In this document: one piece after another, positions 34,560 to 43,925 of the stretch | How positions within the stretch are numbered: the stretch's first letter is position 1 | Layout of the letters: each line of letters begins with the position of its first letter | Origin: Actinomadura coerulea | GTDB lineage: Bacteria; Actinomycetota; Actinomycetes; Streptosporangiales; Streptosporangiaceae | Length of the DNA stretch: 64,000 bases | Direction: 5' to 3' | Assembly: GCF_014208105.1 (NCBI RefSeq) | Contig: NZ_JACHMQ010000001.1 | Location: forward strand, 930,001 to 994,000 | Made by a program: the position numbers and the translations under genes | Notes under the pieces: generated by a model | The model's database searches: none | Told to the model about the DNA's origin: nothing | What the model saw: the letters and a program-made list of their open reading frames with translations, nothing else

Positions 34560-34916
34560 CTATGCGTCCGGCTTGGCGTCCGGATGTGCCTCGATGAATG
34601 CAGCATAGACCTCATCCGATATCTTGCCACGTTCGGAGACTTCGATGTCCTCACGCAATGCCCACGCCCGGACATCGCCGTTCGTGTAGCCCTTGATCTT
34701 CGCGGTGCGCGACTTGCGGCCCTTCCCGGCCTGCTTCACCTCGGCGGCGTTCTCGATGAAGGGCGCGAGGGCGTCCAGCATCTCGTTCAGCCGCTTGTAG
34801 TTGTCATCGTTCAAGTCGATCGTGAACGTCCGGTCCAGGACTTCGAAGTCCCGCTTTGCGACATCGGCTCCTTCGGAGCCGTCGATGTCGTCCACCCGAA
34901 TGACCTTCTCGGCCAT
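34560..34916 (-). CDS. Lsr2-like protein, divergent copy (RGK instead of RGR)
   Basis: This 118-residue paralog has the same two domains (RVDDIDGSEGADVAKRDFEV; DVRAWALREDIEVSERGKISDEV) but the DNA-hook reads R96-G97-K98. It shares a transcript with lsr2. The start is ATG 34916; the longer upstream open frame has no ribosome site and is not conserved-looking. Codons are slightly less GC-biased than in neighbours. Reduced or altered DNA affinity is inferred from the changed hook. Confidence 0.9.
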   Translation of the reverse strand: MAEKVIRVDDIDGSEGADVAKRDFEVLDRTFTIDLNDDNYKRLNEMLDALAPFIENAAEVKQAGKGRKSRTAKIKGYTNGDVRAWALREDIEVSERGKISDEVYAAFIEAHPDAKPDA

Positions 34917-35214
34917 GTGTTCTGTGTCTTCCTTCCCCTCGCCGACGCGGCGACCTTGACCGTAGCGGATTCCGGGGGCGGACATGGTGGCGGGACGCGC
35001 GGGGAGCACGGAAGTCGGCGCCGCCGCGGTGCGCCGCCGGGTGTCGTCCCGCCGGCCTCGCGCCGAGGCCGGTCCAGGGACCGGTGACCGGGGGAGGGGC
35101 GGACGGGACCCAAGTTCCGGTCAAACAGCGCATGCCGCGGAGTTCCCGGGGTAGCCGCCACATCACGGGCGCAGCCACCACCACCACCGAAGTCATGACC
35201 TGAGGAGCCAGAGC

Positions 35215-37311
35215 ATGGGCGACCGCACCGGCGGCGACGACCGGAAGCAGCAGCAGCTGGACCATCGGCGGGTGAGCCCGGAAGGGGCGAGGCTCACCAC
35301 CGACCAGGGGCTCCGGGTCGACGACACCGACAACTCGCTGTCCGCCGGGGAGCGCGGGCCCTCGCTGATGGAGGATTTCCATCTGCGCGAGAAGATCACC
35401 CATTTCGACCACGAGCGGATTCCCGAGCGGGTCGTGCACGCGCGCGGGTCGGGAGCCTACGGCCATTTCAGGCTGCACGAGTCCCTCGCCGAGTACACGA
35501 CGGCCGAATTCCTGACGGACACCTCGCTGACGACGCCGGTGTTCGTGCGGTTCTCCACCGTCGCCGGGTCCCGCGGCTCCGCCGACACGGTCCGGGACGT
35601 CCGCGGCTTCGCCACGAAGTTCTACACGCGGCAGGGCAATTTCGACCTCGTCGGCAACAACATGCCGGTCTTCTTCATCCAGGACGGCATCAAGTTCCCC
35701 GACTTCGTGCACGCGGTGAAGCCCGAGCCGGCGAGCGAGATCCCGCAGGCGTCCTCCGCGCACGACACCCTCTGGGACTTCGTGCAACTCCAGCCCGAGA
35801 CCATGCACATGATGATGTGGCTCATGTCGGACCGGGCGCTGCCGCGCAGTTACGCGATGATGGAGGGCTTCGGCGTCCATACTTTCCGGCTCGTGAACGC
35901 CCAGGGGCGCGCGACGTTCGTGAAGTTCCACTGGAAGCCGAGGCTCGGAACCCACTCGCTCGCCTGGGACGAGACCCAGAAGATCGCGGGGAAGAACCCC
36001 GACTTCAACAGGGCCGACCTGTGGGAGCGGATCGAGTCCGGCGTCTTCCCCGAGTACGAGTTCGGGGTCCAGCTCGTCCCGGAGGAGGACGAGCACGCGT
36101 TCGACTTCGACCTGCTCGACCCGACCAAGATCATTCCGGAGGAGCAGGTGCCGGTGCGGCGGGTCGGCACGCTGGTGCTCGACCGCAACCCCGACAACTT
36201 CTTCGCCGAGACCGAGCAGGTCGCCTTCCATCTCGGCAACGTCGTGCCCGGCATCGACTTCACCAACGACCCGCTGCTGCAGGCGCGGCTGTTCTCCTAC
36301 CTGGACACGCAGCTGATCCGGCTCGGCGGCCCGAACTTCCCGCAGCTCCCGGTGAACCGGCCCGTCGCGCCGGTCCGCAACCACCACCGCGACGGCTACC
36401 ACCAGACGGACCTCCACCAGGGGCGGGCGAGCTACCACAAGAACTCGCTGTCGGGCGGCTGCCCGGCGGTCGGCGGCGAGGGCTCCTACACCCACTACCA
36501 GGAGCGGGTGGACGGCCACAAGATCCGCAAGCGGAGCGAGAGCTTCGCCGACCACTACTCCCAGGCGACGCTGTTCTGGAACAGCATGTCCGACTGGGAG
36601 AAGGAGCACATCGTCGGCGCGTTCCGGTTCGAGCTCGGCAAGTGCGACCACCGGCACATCCGGGAGGGCGTCGTCGAGCAGCTCGACCGCGTCGACCACG
36701 ACCTCGCCGTCCAGGTCGCCGAGGGCGTCGGGGTGGAGCCGCCGCGGAAGGCGGCGACGGCCAACCACGGCCGCACGTCGCCCGCGCTGAGCCAGGCGAA
36801 CGCCCGCGCGGACTCCGTCCAGGGCCGCAAGATCGCCGTGCTGGTGGCGGACGGGGCCGACTCGGCGGCCGTCGCGGCGGTCGGCGACGCGCTCACCGAG
36901 GCCGGGGCGGTGGTCGAGATCCTCGCCGCGAAGGACGGCTTCGTCCAGGCGGCCAACGGGGGCCAGATCGAGGTGACCCGAGCCATGTCGACGGTCGCCT
37001 CCGTCCTCTACGACGCGGTGTTCGTGCCGGGCGGCGAGCAGAGCGCGCAGGCGCTGGCGGGGGACGGCGACGCCGTGCACTTCGTCGCGGAGGCCTTCGT
37101 GCACTGCAAGGCGATCGGCGCGCTCGACGCCGGCATCGGCCTTCTGGAGCGTGCCGGCATCGACGGCGTGCGGTTCTCCGACGGCGACACCGTCAGCGAC
37201 GCCGGCGTCGTCACCGGGCGCGGGGCGGGCGGCGGCTTCCCCGCCGAGCTGGTCGAGGCGGTCGCGGCGCACCGGCACTGGACGCGCAAGAAGGCGCACG
37301 TGCCGGCCTGA
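35215..37311 (+). CDS. katE: Large-subunit catalase (HPII/KatE type)
   Basis: The 698-residue haem catalase dismutates hydrogen peroxide. The distal His is in RVVHARGSGAYG (about residue 75), the distal Asn in DLVGNNMPVFF, and the proximal Tyr in RLFSYLDTQLIRLG. A C-terminal flavodoxin/DJ-1-like domain (KIAVLVADGADSAAVAAVGDALTEAG, from about residue 540) marks the large-subunit clade. ATG 35215 follows TGAGGAG. A perfect 17-bp hairpin lies after the stop. Divergent to the lsr2 pair. Confidence 0.95.
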   Translation: MGDRTGGDDRKQQQLDHRRVSPEGARLTTDQGLRVDDTDNSLSAGERGPSLMEDFHLREKITHFDHERIPERVVHARGSGAYGHFRLHESLAEYTTAEFLTDTSLTTPVFVRFSTVAGSRGSADTVRDVRGFATKFYTRQGNFDLVGNNMPVFFIQDGIKFPDFVHAVKPEPASEIPQASSAHDTLWDFVQLQPETMHMMMWLMSDRALPRSYAMMEGFGVHTFRLVNAQGRATFVKFHWKPRLGTHSLAWDETQKIAGKNPDFNRADLWERIESGVFPEYEFGVQLVPEEDEHAFDFDLLDPTKIIPEEQVPVRRVGTLVLDRNPDNFFAETEQVAFHLGNVVPGIDFTNDPLLQARLFSYLDTQLIRLGGPNFPQLPVNRPVAPVRNHHRDGYHQTDLHQGRASYHKNSLSGGCPAVGGEGSYTHYQERVDGHKIRKRSESFADHYSQATLFWNSMSDWEKEHIVGAFRFELGKCDHRHIREGVVEQLDRVDHDLAVQVAEGVGVEPPRKAATANHGRTSPALSQANARADSVQGRKIAVLVADGADSAAVAAVGDALTEAGAVVEILAAKDGFVQAANGGQIEVTRAMSTVASVLYDAVFVPGGEQSAQALAGDGDAVHFVAEAFVHCKAIGALDAGIGLLERAGIDGVRFSDGDTVSDAGVVTGRGAGGGFPAELVEAVAAHRHWTRKKAHVPA

Positions 37312-37362
37312 CGCGCGGCCGGGGGCCGGCGTCCCGCCCGCGGGCGGGACGGATCGGGGGAC

Positions 37363-37409
37363 GGGGCCCGGCGCGGCGGACGCTCACAGGAGCCGCCGCG
37401 CCGGGCCCC
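37363..37409 (+). terminator. Long perfect hairpin after katE
   Basis: A 17-bp stem (37363-37379 with 37393-37409) has no mismatch and encloses 13 bases. It lies 51 bases after the katE stop. There is no T-run. Confidence 0.85.
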
Positions 37410-37914
37410 GCCGCACTGGCCGCATTCTGCCAATCATTTGTGGGCAAGGTCACAGGAGTGCGGCCGTCCGGTCAATTGAATAATAATTTGAAAATATACC
37501 TTGTGCGATTTCCGCGAAAGTGCGCGGCGCCGCTCGGACGGAAACGCGCGGGGTCCGGCCCGCCGGTGCCCGGGTGACGTGCGAGATCCGTGCCGTCGCG
37601 GCCGCCCCCTCCCCGCAAGCGGACGCTGACATGCGGTTTCCGAGGCGCCGGTGCCTGTCGCGGAGCGTGTCCGCGTCGCGCCGGTCGCCGGACCGGGCGG
37701 CCTGGCGCGCCCCGGACGGCCCGGGGGGCGCGGTTCAGAAATTCGCATTCATGTAGCAAGATGACGGCCGTCCGGTCGGCTGGTCCGCCCTTCCCGGAAG
37801 GGCGGTCGGCGCCGTTTCCCGCGCGGCCGGCGAGCATCCGGGCTTCGTCCGGGAGCTGCACCGGGTGGTCGACGGGACCGCCGGCCACCCGCCCGGGCTT
37901 CCGCTGGCGGTGAG
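37410..37914. other. Non-coding stretch with an AT-rich island
   Basis: No convincing gene. Open frames here lack ribosome sites and have poor composition. It contains an AT-rich run at 37475-37500 (AATTGAATAATAATTTG followed by AAAATATAC), very unusual in this genome, and a near-perfect palindrome CCGCCCTTCC-C-GGAAGGGCGG (37785-37805), perhaps a terminator. The AT-rich island is a plausible Lsr2 site. Confidence 0.55.
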
Positions 37915-38301
37915 CTAGGCGAGGCCCATCTCGCGCCTGACGGCCTCGAACTGCACCGCCATCGCGTCCGAGAGCGCCTGCGCGCCCGAAAGCGGCCGGA
38001 CCATGACGCAGAACTCGTCGATGAGCCCGGCGTCGTCGTGGTGCAGGAAGTCGCAGCCGTGCACCTCGCGGTCGCCGATCCGCGCCTTGAAGACCAGCGC
38101 GTGGTCCCGCCCGCCGCCGATCTCCCGGACGTAGCGGAAGTCCTCGAAGACCCGGGTCACCGCGCGGAGGATCGCGGTGACCGTCGCACGTCCCTCGTAC
38201 GGCGCGAACGCCACCGGGCTGAGGAACGTGACGTCCTCGGCCAGCAGCGCCGGGAGGGCGTCCAGGTCGCCCTTCTCGGCGGCGGCGCGGAACGGGTGCA
38301 T
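37915..38301 (-). CDS. SnoaL-like / NTF2-like protein
   Basis: The 128-residue product fits the small cone-shaped NTF2-like fold: FRAAAEKGDLDALPALLAEDVTFLSP at the start, then GRATVTAILRAVTRVFEDFRY and a terminal beta sheet (DHALVFKARIGDREVHGCDFLHHDD). ATG 38301 is preferred because GGAGG lies 8 bases upstream. The family includes isomerases and many proteins of unknown activity; no catalytic set stands out. It is a single gene on the minus strand, 85 bases upstream-side of the dehydrogenase stop. Confidence 0.8.
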   Translation of the reverse strand: MHPFRAAAEKGDLDALPALLAEDVTFLSPVAFAPYEGRATVTAILRAVTRVFEDFRYVREIGGGRDHALVFKARIGDREVHGCDFLHHDDAGLIDEFCVMVRPLSGAQALSDAMAVQFEAVRREMGLA

Positions 38302-38399
38302 CGGGTCCACCTCCAGAGCCACGGTTCTCGGCACGCCCGAAGACGTGCCGGAAAGCCTAGAGCGGGCGGCCCCGGTCCGCGATCACCCCGCGGGCGGCG

Positions 38400-39587
38400 T
38401 CACGTGCCGGGCTGCAGCAGCACCTTGATGGCGCCGTCCTGCTTCTTCTGGAACATCTCGTAGGCCTGCGGCGCCTTCTCCAGCGGCCAGCGGTGCGTGG
38501 CGAGGTCCATCACGCCGAGCGGGTCGGCGTCGTCGGCGACGAGCGGCATCACGTCGTCGATCCAGCGCCTGACGTGGGCCTGGCCCATGCGCAGGGTGAT
38601 GCCCTTGTCGAACATCTGCATCATCGGCAGCGGGTCCGTCATGCCTCCGTACACGCCGCTGAGGGAGATCGTCCCGCTCCGCCGGACGACCTCGATGGCC
38701 GTGGTGAGCGCCGCGAGCCGGTCCATCCCGACGCGCGACATCAGCGGCGCGGCGGAGTTCCCCGGCATGAGCCCGGTGAGGGTCTGCGCCAGCTTGGCGC
38801 CGGGGGAGCCGTGCGCCTCCATGCCGACCGCGTCGATCACCGAGTCGGTGCCGCGCCCGCCGGTGAGCTGCCGGACCGCGTCCGGCACGTCGTCGGTGTC
38901 GGAGGCGTCGATCACCTCGACGCCGTGCCGGCGCGCCATCTCCAGCCGCTCCGGGACGAGGTCGACCGCGATGACGCGGTGGCCGAGGTGGCGGGCCACG
39001 CGGGCCGACATCTGCCCGATGGGGCCGAGCCCGAGCACGGTGACCGAGCCGCCCTCGGGGATGTCGGCGAAGGCCACCGCCTGCCAGGACGTGGGGAGCA
39101 CGTCCGACAGGTAGAGGAACCGCTCGTCCGGCGGCCCGTCCGGCACCTTGATCGGCCCGAACTGGGCCTGCGGCACCCGCAGGTACTCGGCCTGCCCCCC
39201 GGGCACCTGGCCGTACAGCCGCGTGTAGCCGAACAGGGCCGCGCCGGTGCCCTGCTCGCGAACCTGCGTCGTCTCGCACTGCGCGTACAGTTCCATGCCG
39301 CACATGTGGCAGTGCCCGCACGCGATGTTGAACGGGATGACCACGCGGTCGCCGGGCTTGACGTGGGTGACGTCGGGCCCGGTCTCCTCGACGACGCCGA
39401 TCGGCTCGTGGCCGAGGACGTCGCCCTCGCTCATGAACGGCCCGAGCACCTCGTACAGGTGCAGGTCCGAACCGCAGATGCCGGACGAGGTGACCCGGAT
39501 GACCGCGTCGTTCGGCTCCTTGATCTTCGGGTCGGGGACCTCCTCGACGCGGACGTCGCGCTTGCCGTGCCAGGTGACAGCCTTCAT
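38400..39587 (-). CDS. Zinc-dependent alcohol dehydrogenase
   Basis: The 395-residue medium-chain dehydrogenase has the catalytic zinc site Cys38, His60 and Glu61 (ICGSDLH, GHEPIGVVEETG), the structural zinc set Cys90, Cys93, Cys96 and Cys104 (CGHCHMCGMELYAQC) and the Rossmann motif VLGLGPIGQMSA. Closest in layout to formaldehyde-dehydrogenase-like bacterial ADHs that do not need glutathione. Substrate is inferred to be a short aldehyde or alcohol. ATG 39587 with GGAGGA-like sequence upstream. Confidence 0.9.
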   Translation of the reverse strand: MKAVTWHGKRDVRVEEVPDPKIKEPNDAVIRVTSSGICGSDLHLYEVLGPFMSEGDVLGHEPIGVVEETGPDVTHVKPGDRVVIPFNIACGHCHMCGMELYAQCETTQVREQGTGAALFGYTRLYGQVPGGQAEYLRVPQAQFGPIKVPDGPPDERFLYLSDVLPTSWQAVAFADIPEGGSVTVLGLGPIGQMSARVARHLGHRVIAVDLVPERLEMARRHGVEVIDASDTDDVPDAVRQLTGGRGTDSVIDAVGMEAHGSPGAKLAQTLTGLMPGNSAAPLMSRVGMDRLAALTTAIEVVRRSGTISLSGVYGGMTDPLPMMQMFDKGITLRMGQAHVRRWIDDVMPLVADDADPLGVMDLATHRWPLEKAPQAYEMFQKKQDGAIKVLLQPGT

Positions 39588-39664
39588 CGTGCTCCTCCGG
39601 TGGGACGGGCTCCGTCCCAGGCGGCCCTACCCGGGCGGCCGGGGCGAAACGTCCGCGCCCGCCG

Positions 39665-40297
39665 TCAGGGGCAGCGGTGGGCCCGCGCGACGGCCCGCAC
39701 CGCCGCGGTCCGGGTCGACCAGAGGGAGGGCATGGCGGGCGGGTACGCGTCCGGCCCCGGTTCGGGGCGCAGCCGGAACCCGCGTGCGTCGTAGGCCTCC
39801 CAGCCCGTCCTGCGGCCGCGCAGGTTCAGCACGTGCGTCACGATGCCTGCGGCGTGCCCGTCGTGCCGCAGATGCCAGCGGTGGGCGTCCCGGTCCGCGG
39901 TCGTGAACTGGTACAGCCGCCAGCCGGGCCCGACGCGGTGGGCCAGGTCGAGCGTCACGAGCGGCTCGCCGCCGCCGGGGCGCCTGGTCCTTTCCCGGGT
40001 GCCGGCGCCGGCGGCGGCGCGCCGGCCGGAGTCGCGGACGAGCCGGGCGAGTTCGCGTGCGGCCTCCGCCAGGGCGTGCGCGGCCTCCGCCAGCCGCCGC
40101 TCCTCGGCGGGCGGCGGCGCGCCGGCGCCGGTCTCGCGGCGCGCCCGCGCCGTCCTCCTGCGCGCGGCGTCCAGCCGGTCGAGCGCGCGTGCGGCCTCGT
40201 CGCGCGCGGCCGCGACACCGGCCTGCCCGTCGACGTGCTGCGGGCGGGCGGGTTCGGCGGGCTCGCGGGCCCGGGGGGTGAGCTTCTCGTCTCGCAC
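39665..40297 (-). CDS. Protein of unknown function with coiled-coil N-terminus
   Basis: This 210-residue product has an Arg/Ala-rich helical N-terminal half (RRLAEAAHALAEAARELARLVRD) and a folded C-terminal half with several aromatic residues (RVGPGWRLYQFTTADRDAHRWHLRHDG). GTG 40297 is preceded by AAGGAG at normal distance, which argues for a real gene. No family recognised; a nucleoid or stress role would be only guesswork. Confidence 0.62.
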   Translation of the reverse strand: MRDEKLTPRAREPAEPARPQHVDGQAGVAAARDEAARALDRLDAARRRTARARRETGAGAPPPAEERRLAEAAHALAEAARELARLVRDSGRRAAAGAGTRERTRRPGGGEPLVTLDLAHRVGPGWRLYQFTTADRDAHRWHLRHDGHAAGIVTHVLNLRGRRTGWEAYDARGFRLRPEPGPDAYPPAMPSLWSTRTAAVRAVARAHRCP

Positions 40298-40502
40298 GGG
40301 GGGCTCCTTCGATAGTGCCTTCTCCGGCGCTTTCCCGAAGTTCGCGCCTTCATCCCCCGCACGAGCCGCAGGTCAACGACATAGAGGCTTTTTGGAGGAA
40401 ATGTCGGATTGCAGGCCGCCTCCGGCCCCTTCCCGCCGCGTTTGAAACCGGCGTGCGCGGCAAGTGGCCGAGTGGGGTCGGCGGGGGGAGGGGAGGGCCG
40501 GG

Positions 40503-42191
40503 ATGACGACCGTGCAGGGGCGGGAGGACACAAGCGTCGCCGACGCGCTCGCGCGGCACCGCAAGGGGACGAGGGTCGGCCATGTGCTGGCGACGACCGA
40601 CCACAAGATGGTCGGCTACCTCTATCTCGGGACGTCGTTCGCGATGTTCCTGGCCGCCGGGCTGATGGCCATGGTGATGCGGGCCGAACTGCTGGAGCCC
40701 GGCAAGCAGGTGGTGAGCAACCACACCTACAACGAGATGTTCACCATCCACGGCACGATCATGATGCTGCTGTTCGCCACCCCGCTGTTCGCCGGGTTCG
40801 CCAACGTGCTCGTCCCGCTGCAGATCGGGGCGCCGGACGTGGCCTTCCCGCGGATGAACGCCCTCACCTACTACCTGTTCCTGTTCGGCGCGCTCATGGT
40901 GCTGGCCTCGTTCATCATGCCGGGCGGCGCCCCCGGCTTCGGCTGGTTCGCCTACACGCCCCTGTCCACCCAGACCTACACGCCGAACCAGGGCGGCGAC
41001 ATGTGGGCCATGGGACTGATCCTGTCGGGATTCGGGACGATCCTGACCTCGGTGAACATGATCGCCACGATCATCGCGATGCGCGCCCCGGGGATGGTGA
41101 TGTTCCGGCTGCCGATCTTCACCTGGAACGTGCTGCTGACGAGTCTGATGGTGCTCATCGCCTTCCCGGTCCTCACCGCGGCGCTGTTCGCGCTGGAGGC
41201 CGACCGCAGGCTCGGCGCCCACATCTACGACCCCTCCAACGGCGGCGCGCTGCTCTGGCAGCACCTGTTCTGGTTCTTCGGCCATCCCGAGGTCTACATC
41301 GCCGCGCTGCCGTTCTTCGGGATCATCACCGAGATCCTCCCGGTGTTCAGCCGCAAGCCGCTGTTCGGCTACCTCGGCATGGTCGGCGCCACCATCGCGA
41401 TCACCGGGCTGTCGATGACGGTCTGGGCGCACCACATGTTCGCCACCGGCGGCGTGCTGCTGCCCTTCTTCTCCATCACCTCCTTCATGATCGCCGTGCC
41501 GACCGGCCTGAAGTTCTTCAACTGGGTGGGGACGCTCTGGAAGGGGCACCTGACCTTCGAGACGCCGATGCTGTTCGCGCTCGGGTTCCTGGTGACGTTC
41601 CTGTTCGGCGGTCTGACGGGGGTCATCCTCGCCTCACCCCCCATGGACTTCCACCTCACCGACTCCTTCTTCGTCGTCGCCCACCTGCACTACGTCCTGT
41701 TCGGCACCGTGGTGTTCGCGATGTTCGGCGGGTTCTACTTCTGGTGGCCGAAGATGACCGGCCGGATGCTGAACGAGACCTGGGGGAGGATCCACTTCTG
41801 GTCGCTGTTCGTCGGCTTCCACACCACCTTCCTCGTCCAGCACTGGCTGGGCGCCGAAGGCATGCCGCGCCGCTACGCCGACTACCCCGAGCAGTTCGCG
41901 ACCCTGAACCTCGTCTCGTCGATCGGCTCGTTCGTCCTGGGCGCCTCGACGTTCGCGTTCCTCTGGAACGTGCTGTGGTCCTGGCGGCACGCCGAACGCG
42001 TCGAGACGGACGACCCGTGGGGCGCCGGCGCCTCGCTGGAATGGGCGACCTCGTGCCCGCCGCCCCGCCACAACTTCACCTCGATGCCGCGAATCCGCTC
42101 CTCGCGCCCGGCGTTCGACCTCCACTACCCGCCGAAGGAGCCGCCCCAGGAGGCCGAGCCGGCGCTGCCGCCGCCGGGGTCGCCCGGCTGA
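40503..42191 (+). CDS. ctaD: Cytochrome c oxidase subunit I (orphan copy)
   Basis: The 562-residue haem-copper oxidase subunit I keeps all ligands: haem a His in [10 protein letters not shown], Cu_B His with cross-linked Tyr in WFFGHPEVY, the His pair in WAHHMFATG, and haem ligands in [11 protein letters not shown]. About 12 membrane helices are visible. It stands without ctaC, ctaE or ctaF, so it looks like a second copy. ATG 40503 follows GGAGGG. It is convergent with qcrB, 10 bases apart, which suggests a paired accessory use in the aa3 branch. Confidence 0.93.
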   Translation: MTTVQGREDTSVADALARHRKGTRVGHVLATTDHKMVGYLYLGTSFAMFLAAGLMAMVMRAELLEPGKQVVSNHTYNEMFTIHGTIMMLLFATPLFAGFANVLVPLQIGAPDVAFPRMNALTYYLFLFGALMVLASFIMPGGAPGFGWFAYTPLSTQTYTPNQGGDMWAMGLILSGFGTILTSVNMIATIIAMRAPGMVMFRLPIFTWNVLLTSLMVLIAFPVLTAALFALEADRRLGAHIYDPSNGGALLWQHLFWFFGHPEVYIAALPFFGIITEILPVFSRKPLFGYLGMVGATIAITGLSMTVWAHHMFATGGVLLPFFSITSFMIAVPTGLKFFNWVGTLWKGHLTFETPMLFALGFLVTFLFGGLTGVILASPPMDFHLTDSFFVVAHLHYVLFGTVVFAMFGGFYFWWPKMTGRMLNETWGRIHFWSLFVGFHTTFLVQHWLGAEGMPRRYADYPEQFATLNLVSSIGSFVLGASTFAFLWNVLWSWRHAERVETDDPWGAGASLEWATSCPPPRHNFTSMPRIRSSRPAFDLHYPPKEPPQEAEPALPPPGSPG

Positions 42192-42201
42192 CCGGGCGCG
42201 C

Positions 42202-43836
42202 TCACCCGCCCTGGCCGTCGTCCGGGGAGCCCTCCCGCAGGTCGCCCTGGCCGCCCCCGTGCGACTCCGCCTGGTAGTTGAGATAGAACCGGTTGACGCG
42301 GGTCCGGACCTGCGTGCGGGCCCGGTCCGGCGTCGGCAGCGGGATCAGGTGGTGCGGGTAGGGCGCGACCAGCTCGCCGGGCCGCCGCACCTCCATCAGC
42401 GCCACCGCGTCCTCGGACGGCTGCTCGTGCCGCTCCCGGAACCCCCCGTCCGGCGTCAGCGAGACCAGGCCGCTCTCGACGCCCTCCTCGCGCGTGCGCA
42501 GGTCGCGGCGCTGCAGGCTCAGGCAGACCCGGCGGGTGACGGCGAAGGCCGCGATCGGGAAGACGAAGAAGCCGGCGCGGAAGAACCAGGTCGTCCAGAA
42601 CAGCGGGATCTTGAAGACCGCGGAGATGTAGTCGTTGCCGCCGGCCGCCAGCAGGTTGCCGTACCAGGCGATGACGGCGGCCCCGATCGCGGTCCTGGTC
42701 GCGGCGTTGCGCGGCCGGTCCAGCAGGTGGTGCAGGCGCTCGTCCCCCGTCGCCCAGCGCTCCACGAAGGGGTACAGGCCGATGAGCGTGAAGAACAGAC
42801 CCGGCAGGATGACGGCCGGGACCAGCACGCTCCAGGAGACCGTGTGCCCGGCCACGGTCGTGGACAGGCGCGGCATGATGCGCAGCGAGCCTTCGAGGAA
42901 CCCGACGTACCAGTCGGGCTGGGAGCCGAACGACACCTGGTCCGGATCGTAGGGGCCGTACAGCCAGACCGGGTTGATCTGGAAGAACGCCGCCAGCGCG
43001 GCCAGGACGCCGAACGTGAAGAGGAAGTAGGCCGTGCTCTGCGTGGCGAAGTGCGGGAAGGTCGGCTCGCCGGTCACCGCCCGCTCCCGCCGCCCCCTCC
43101 CCGGAAAGATCGTGTGGGTCTGGTGCCACAGGATCATCAGGTGCGCCGTGATGAGGGCCAGCAGGATGCCGGGGATGAGCAGGATGTGCACGGTGAACAG
43201 CCGCGGGATGAACTCCTCGGCGGAGGGGAACTGCCCGCCGAAGGCCCACAGGGCCGCGTACGTCCCGACGAGCGGGACCGACAGCAGGATGCCCTGGAAG
43301 ATCCGCAGGCCGGTGCCCGACAGCAGGTCGTCCGGCAGCGAGTACCCGGCGAACCCCTCGGCGACGGCAAGTGCGAACAGCGTCGTGCCGATCACCCAGT
43401 TGATCTCCCGCGGCTTGCGGAACGCGCCGGTGAAGAAGACCCGCAGCAGGTGGACGGAGATCGCCGCGACGAAGACGTTCGCCGCCCAGTGGTGGATCTG
43501 CCGCATCAGCAGCCCGCCCCGCACGTCGAACGACAGGTGCAGGGTGGAGGCGTACGCCTCGCTCACCCTGACGCCCTTGAGCGGGCCGTACGAGCCGTCG
43601 TAGACGATCTCTCTGCCGCTCGGGTGGAAGAAGAGCGTCAGGTAGACGCCGGTGAGCAGGAGGACGACGAACGAGTAGAGCGCGATCTCGCCGAGCAGGA
43701 ACGACCAGTGCTTGGGGAACGCCTTGCGGAGGTTCTTGTCCAGGAACTCGGTGGACCCGAGCCGGTCGTTGACCCCCCAGAAGAGCTTCTGCACCCGCTC
43801 GGCCTTCGCGGTGCCGCTGCCGTTTTGCCCTGCCAT
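42202..43836 (-). CDS. qcrB: Cytochrome b of the bc complex (orphan copy)
   Basis: The 544-residue protein has haem-binding His pairs in IHHWAANVFVAAISVHLLR and in LITAHLMILWHQTHT, and the Qo-site element family PDW (SQPDWYVGFLEG). The long C-terminal extension is usual for actinobacterial QcrB. No qcrA or qcrC accompany it, so it must borrow partners or work with the convergent ctaD copy. The start is ATG 43836. Confidence 0.92.
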   Translation of the reverse strand: MAGQNGSGTAKAERVQKLFWGVNDRLGSTEFLDKNLRKAFPKHWSFLLGEIALYSFVVLLLTGVYLTLFFHPSGREIVYDGSYGPLKGVRVSEAYASTLHLSFDVRGGLLMRQIHHWAANVFVAAISVHLLRVFFTGAFRKPREINWVIGTTLFALAVAEGFAGYSLPDDLLSGTGLRIFQGILLSVPLVGTYAALWAFGGQFPSAEEFIPRLFTVHILLIPGILLALITAHLMILWHQTHTIFPGRGRRERAVTGEPTFPHFATQSTAYFLFTFGVLAALAAFFQINPVWLYGPYDPDQVSFGSQPDWYVGFLEGSLRIMPRLSTTVAGHTVSWSVLVPAVILPGLFFTLIGLYPFVERWATGDERLHHLLDRPRNAATRTAIGAAVIAWYGNLLAAGGNDYISAVFKIPLFWTTWFFRAGFFVFPIAAFAVTRRVCLSLQRRDLRTREEGVESGLVSLTPDGGFRERHEQPSEDAVALMEVRRPGELVAPYPHHLIPLPTPDRARTQVRTRVNRFYLNYQAESHGGGQGDLREGSPDDGQGG

Positions 43837-43925
43837 AGCGTTCTCCCCTGCCGAGCAGTGGTGTCCCTTGGGCGGCTACCCGGGGCGGGTAGGGGCAAAC
43901 GCTCCGCATCGGCGGCGCGAACGGG

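Noticed and set aside
37472..37888. Possible minus-strand gene downstream of katE
   Set aside because: No ribosome site, no fold-like pattern and it runs through the AT-rich island and a palindrome.
37850..37917. Short plus-strand frame ending PPGLPLAVS before the SnoaL gene
   Set aside because: It looks slightly protein-like but is too short and has no upstream frame or start.
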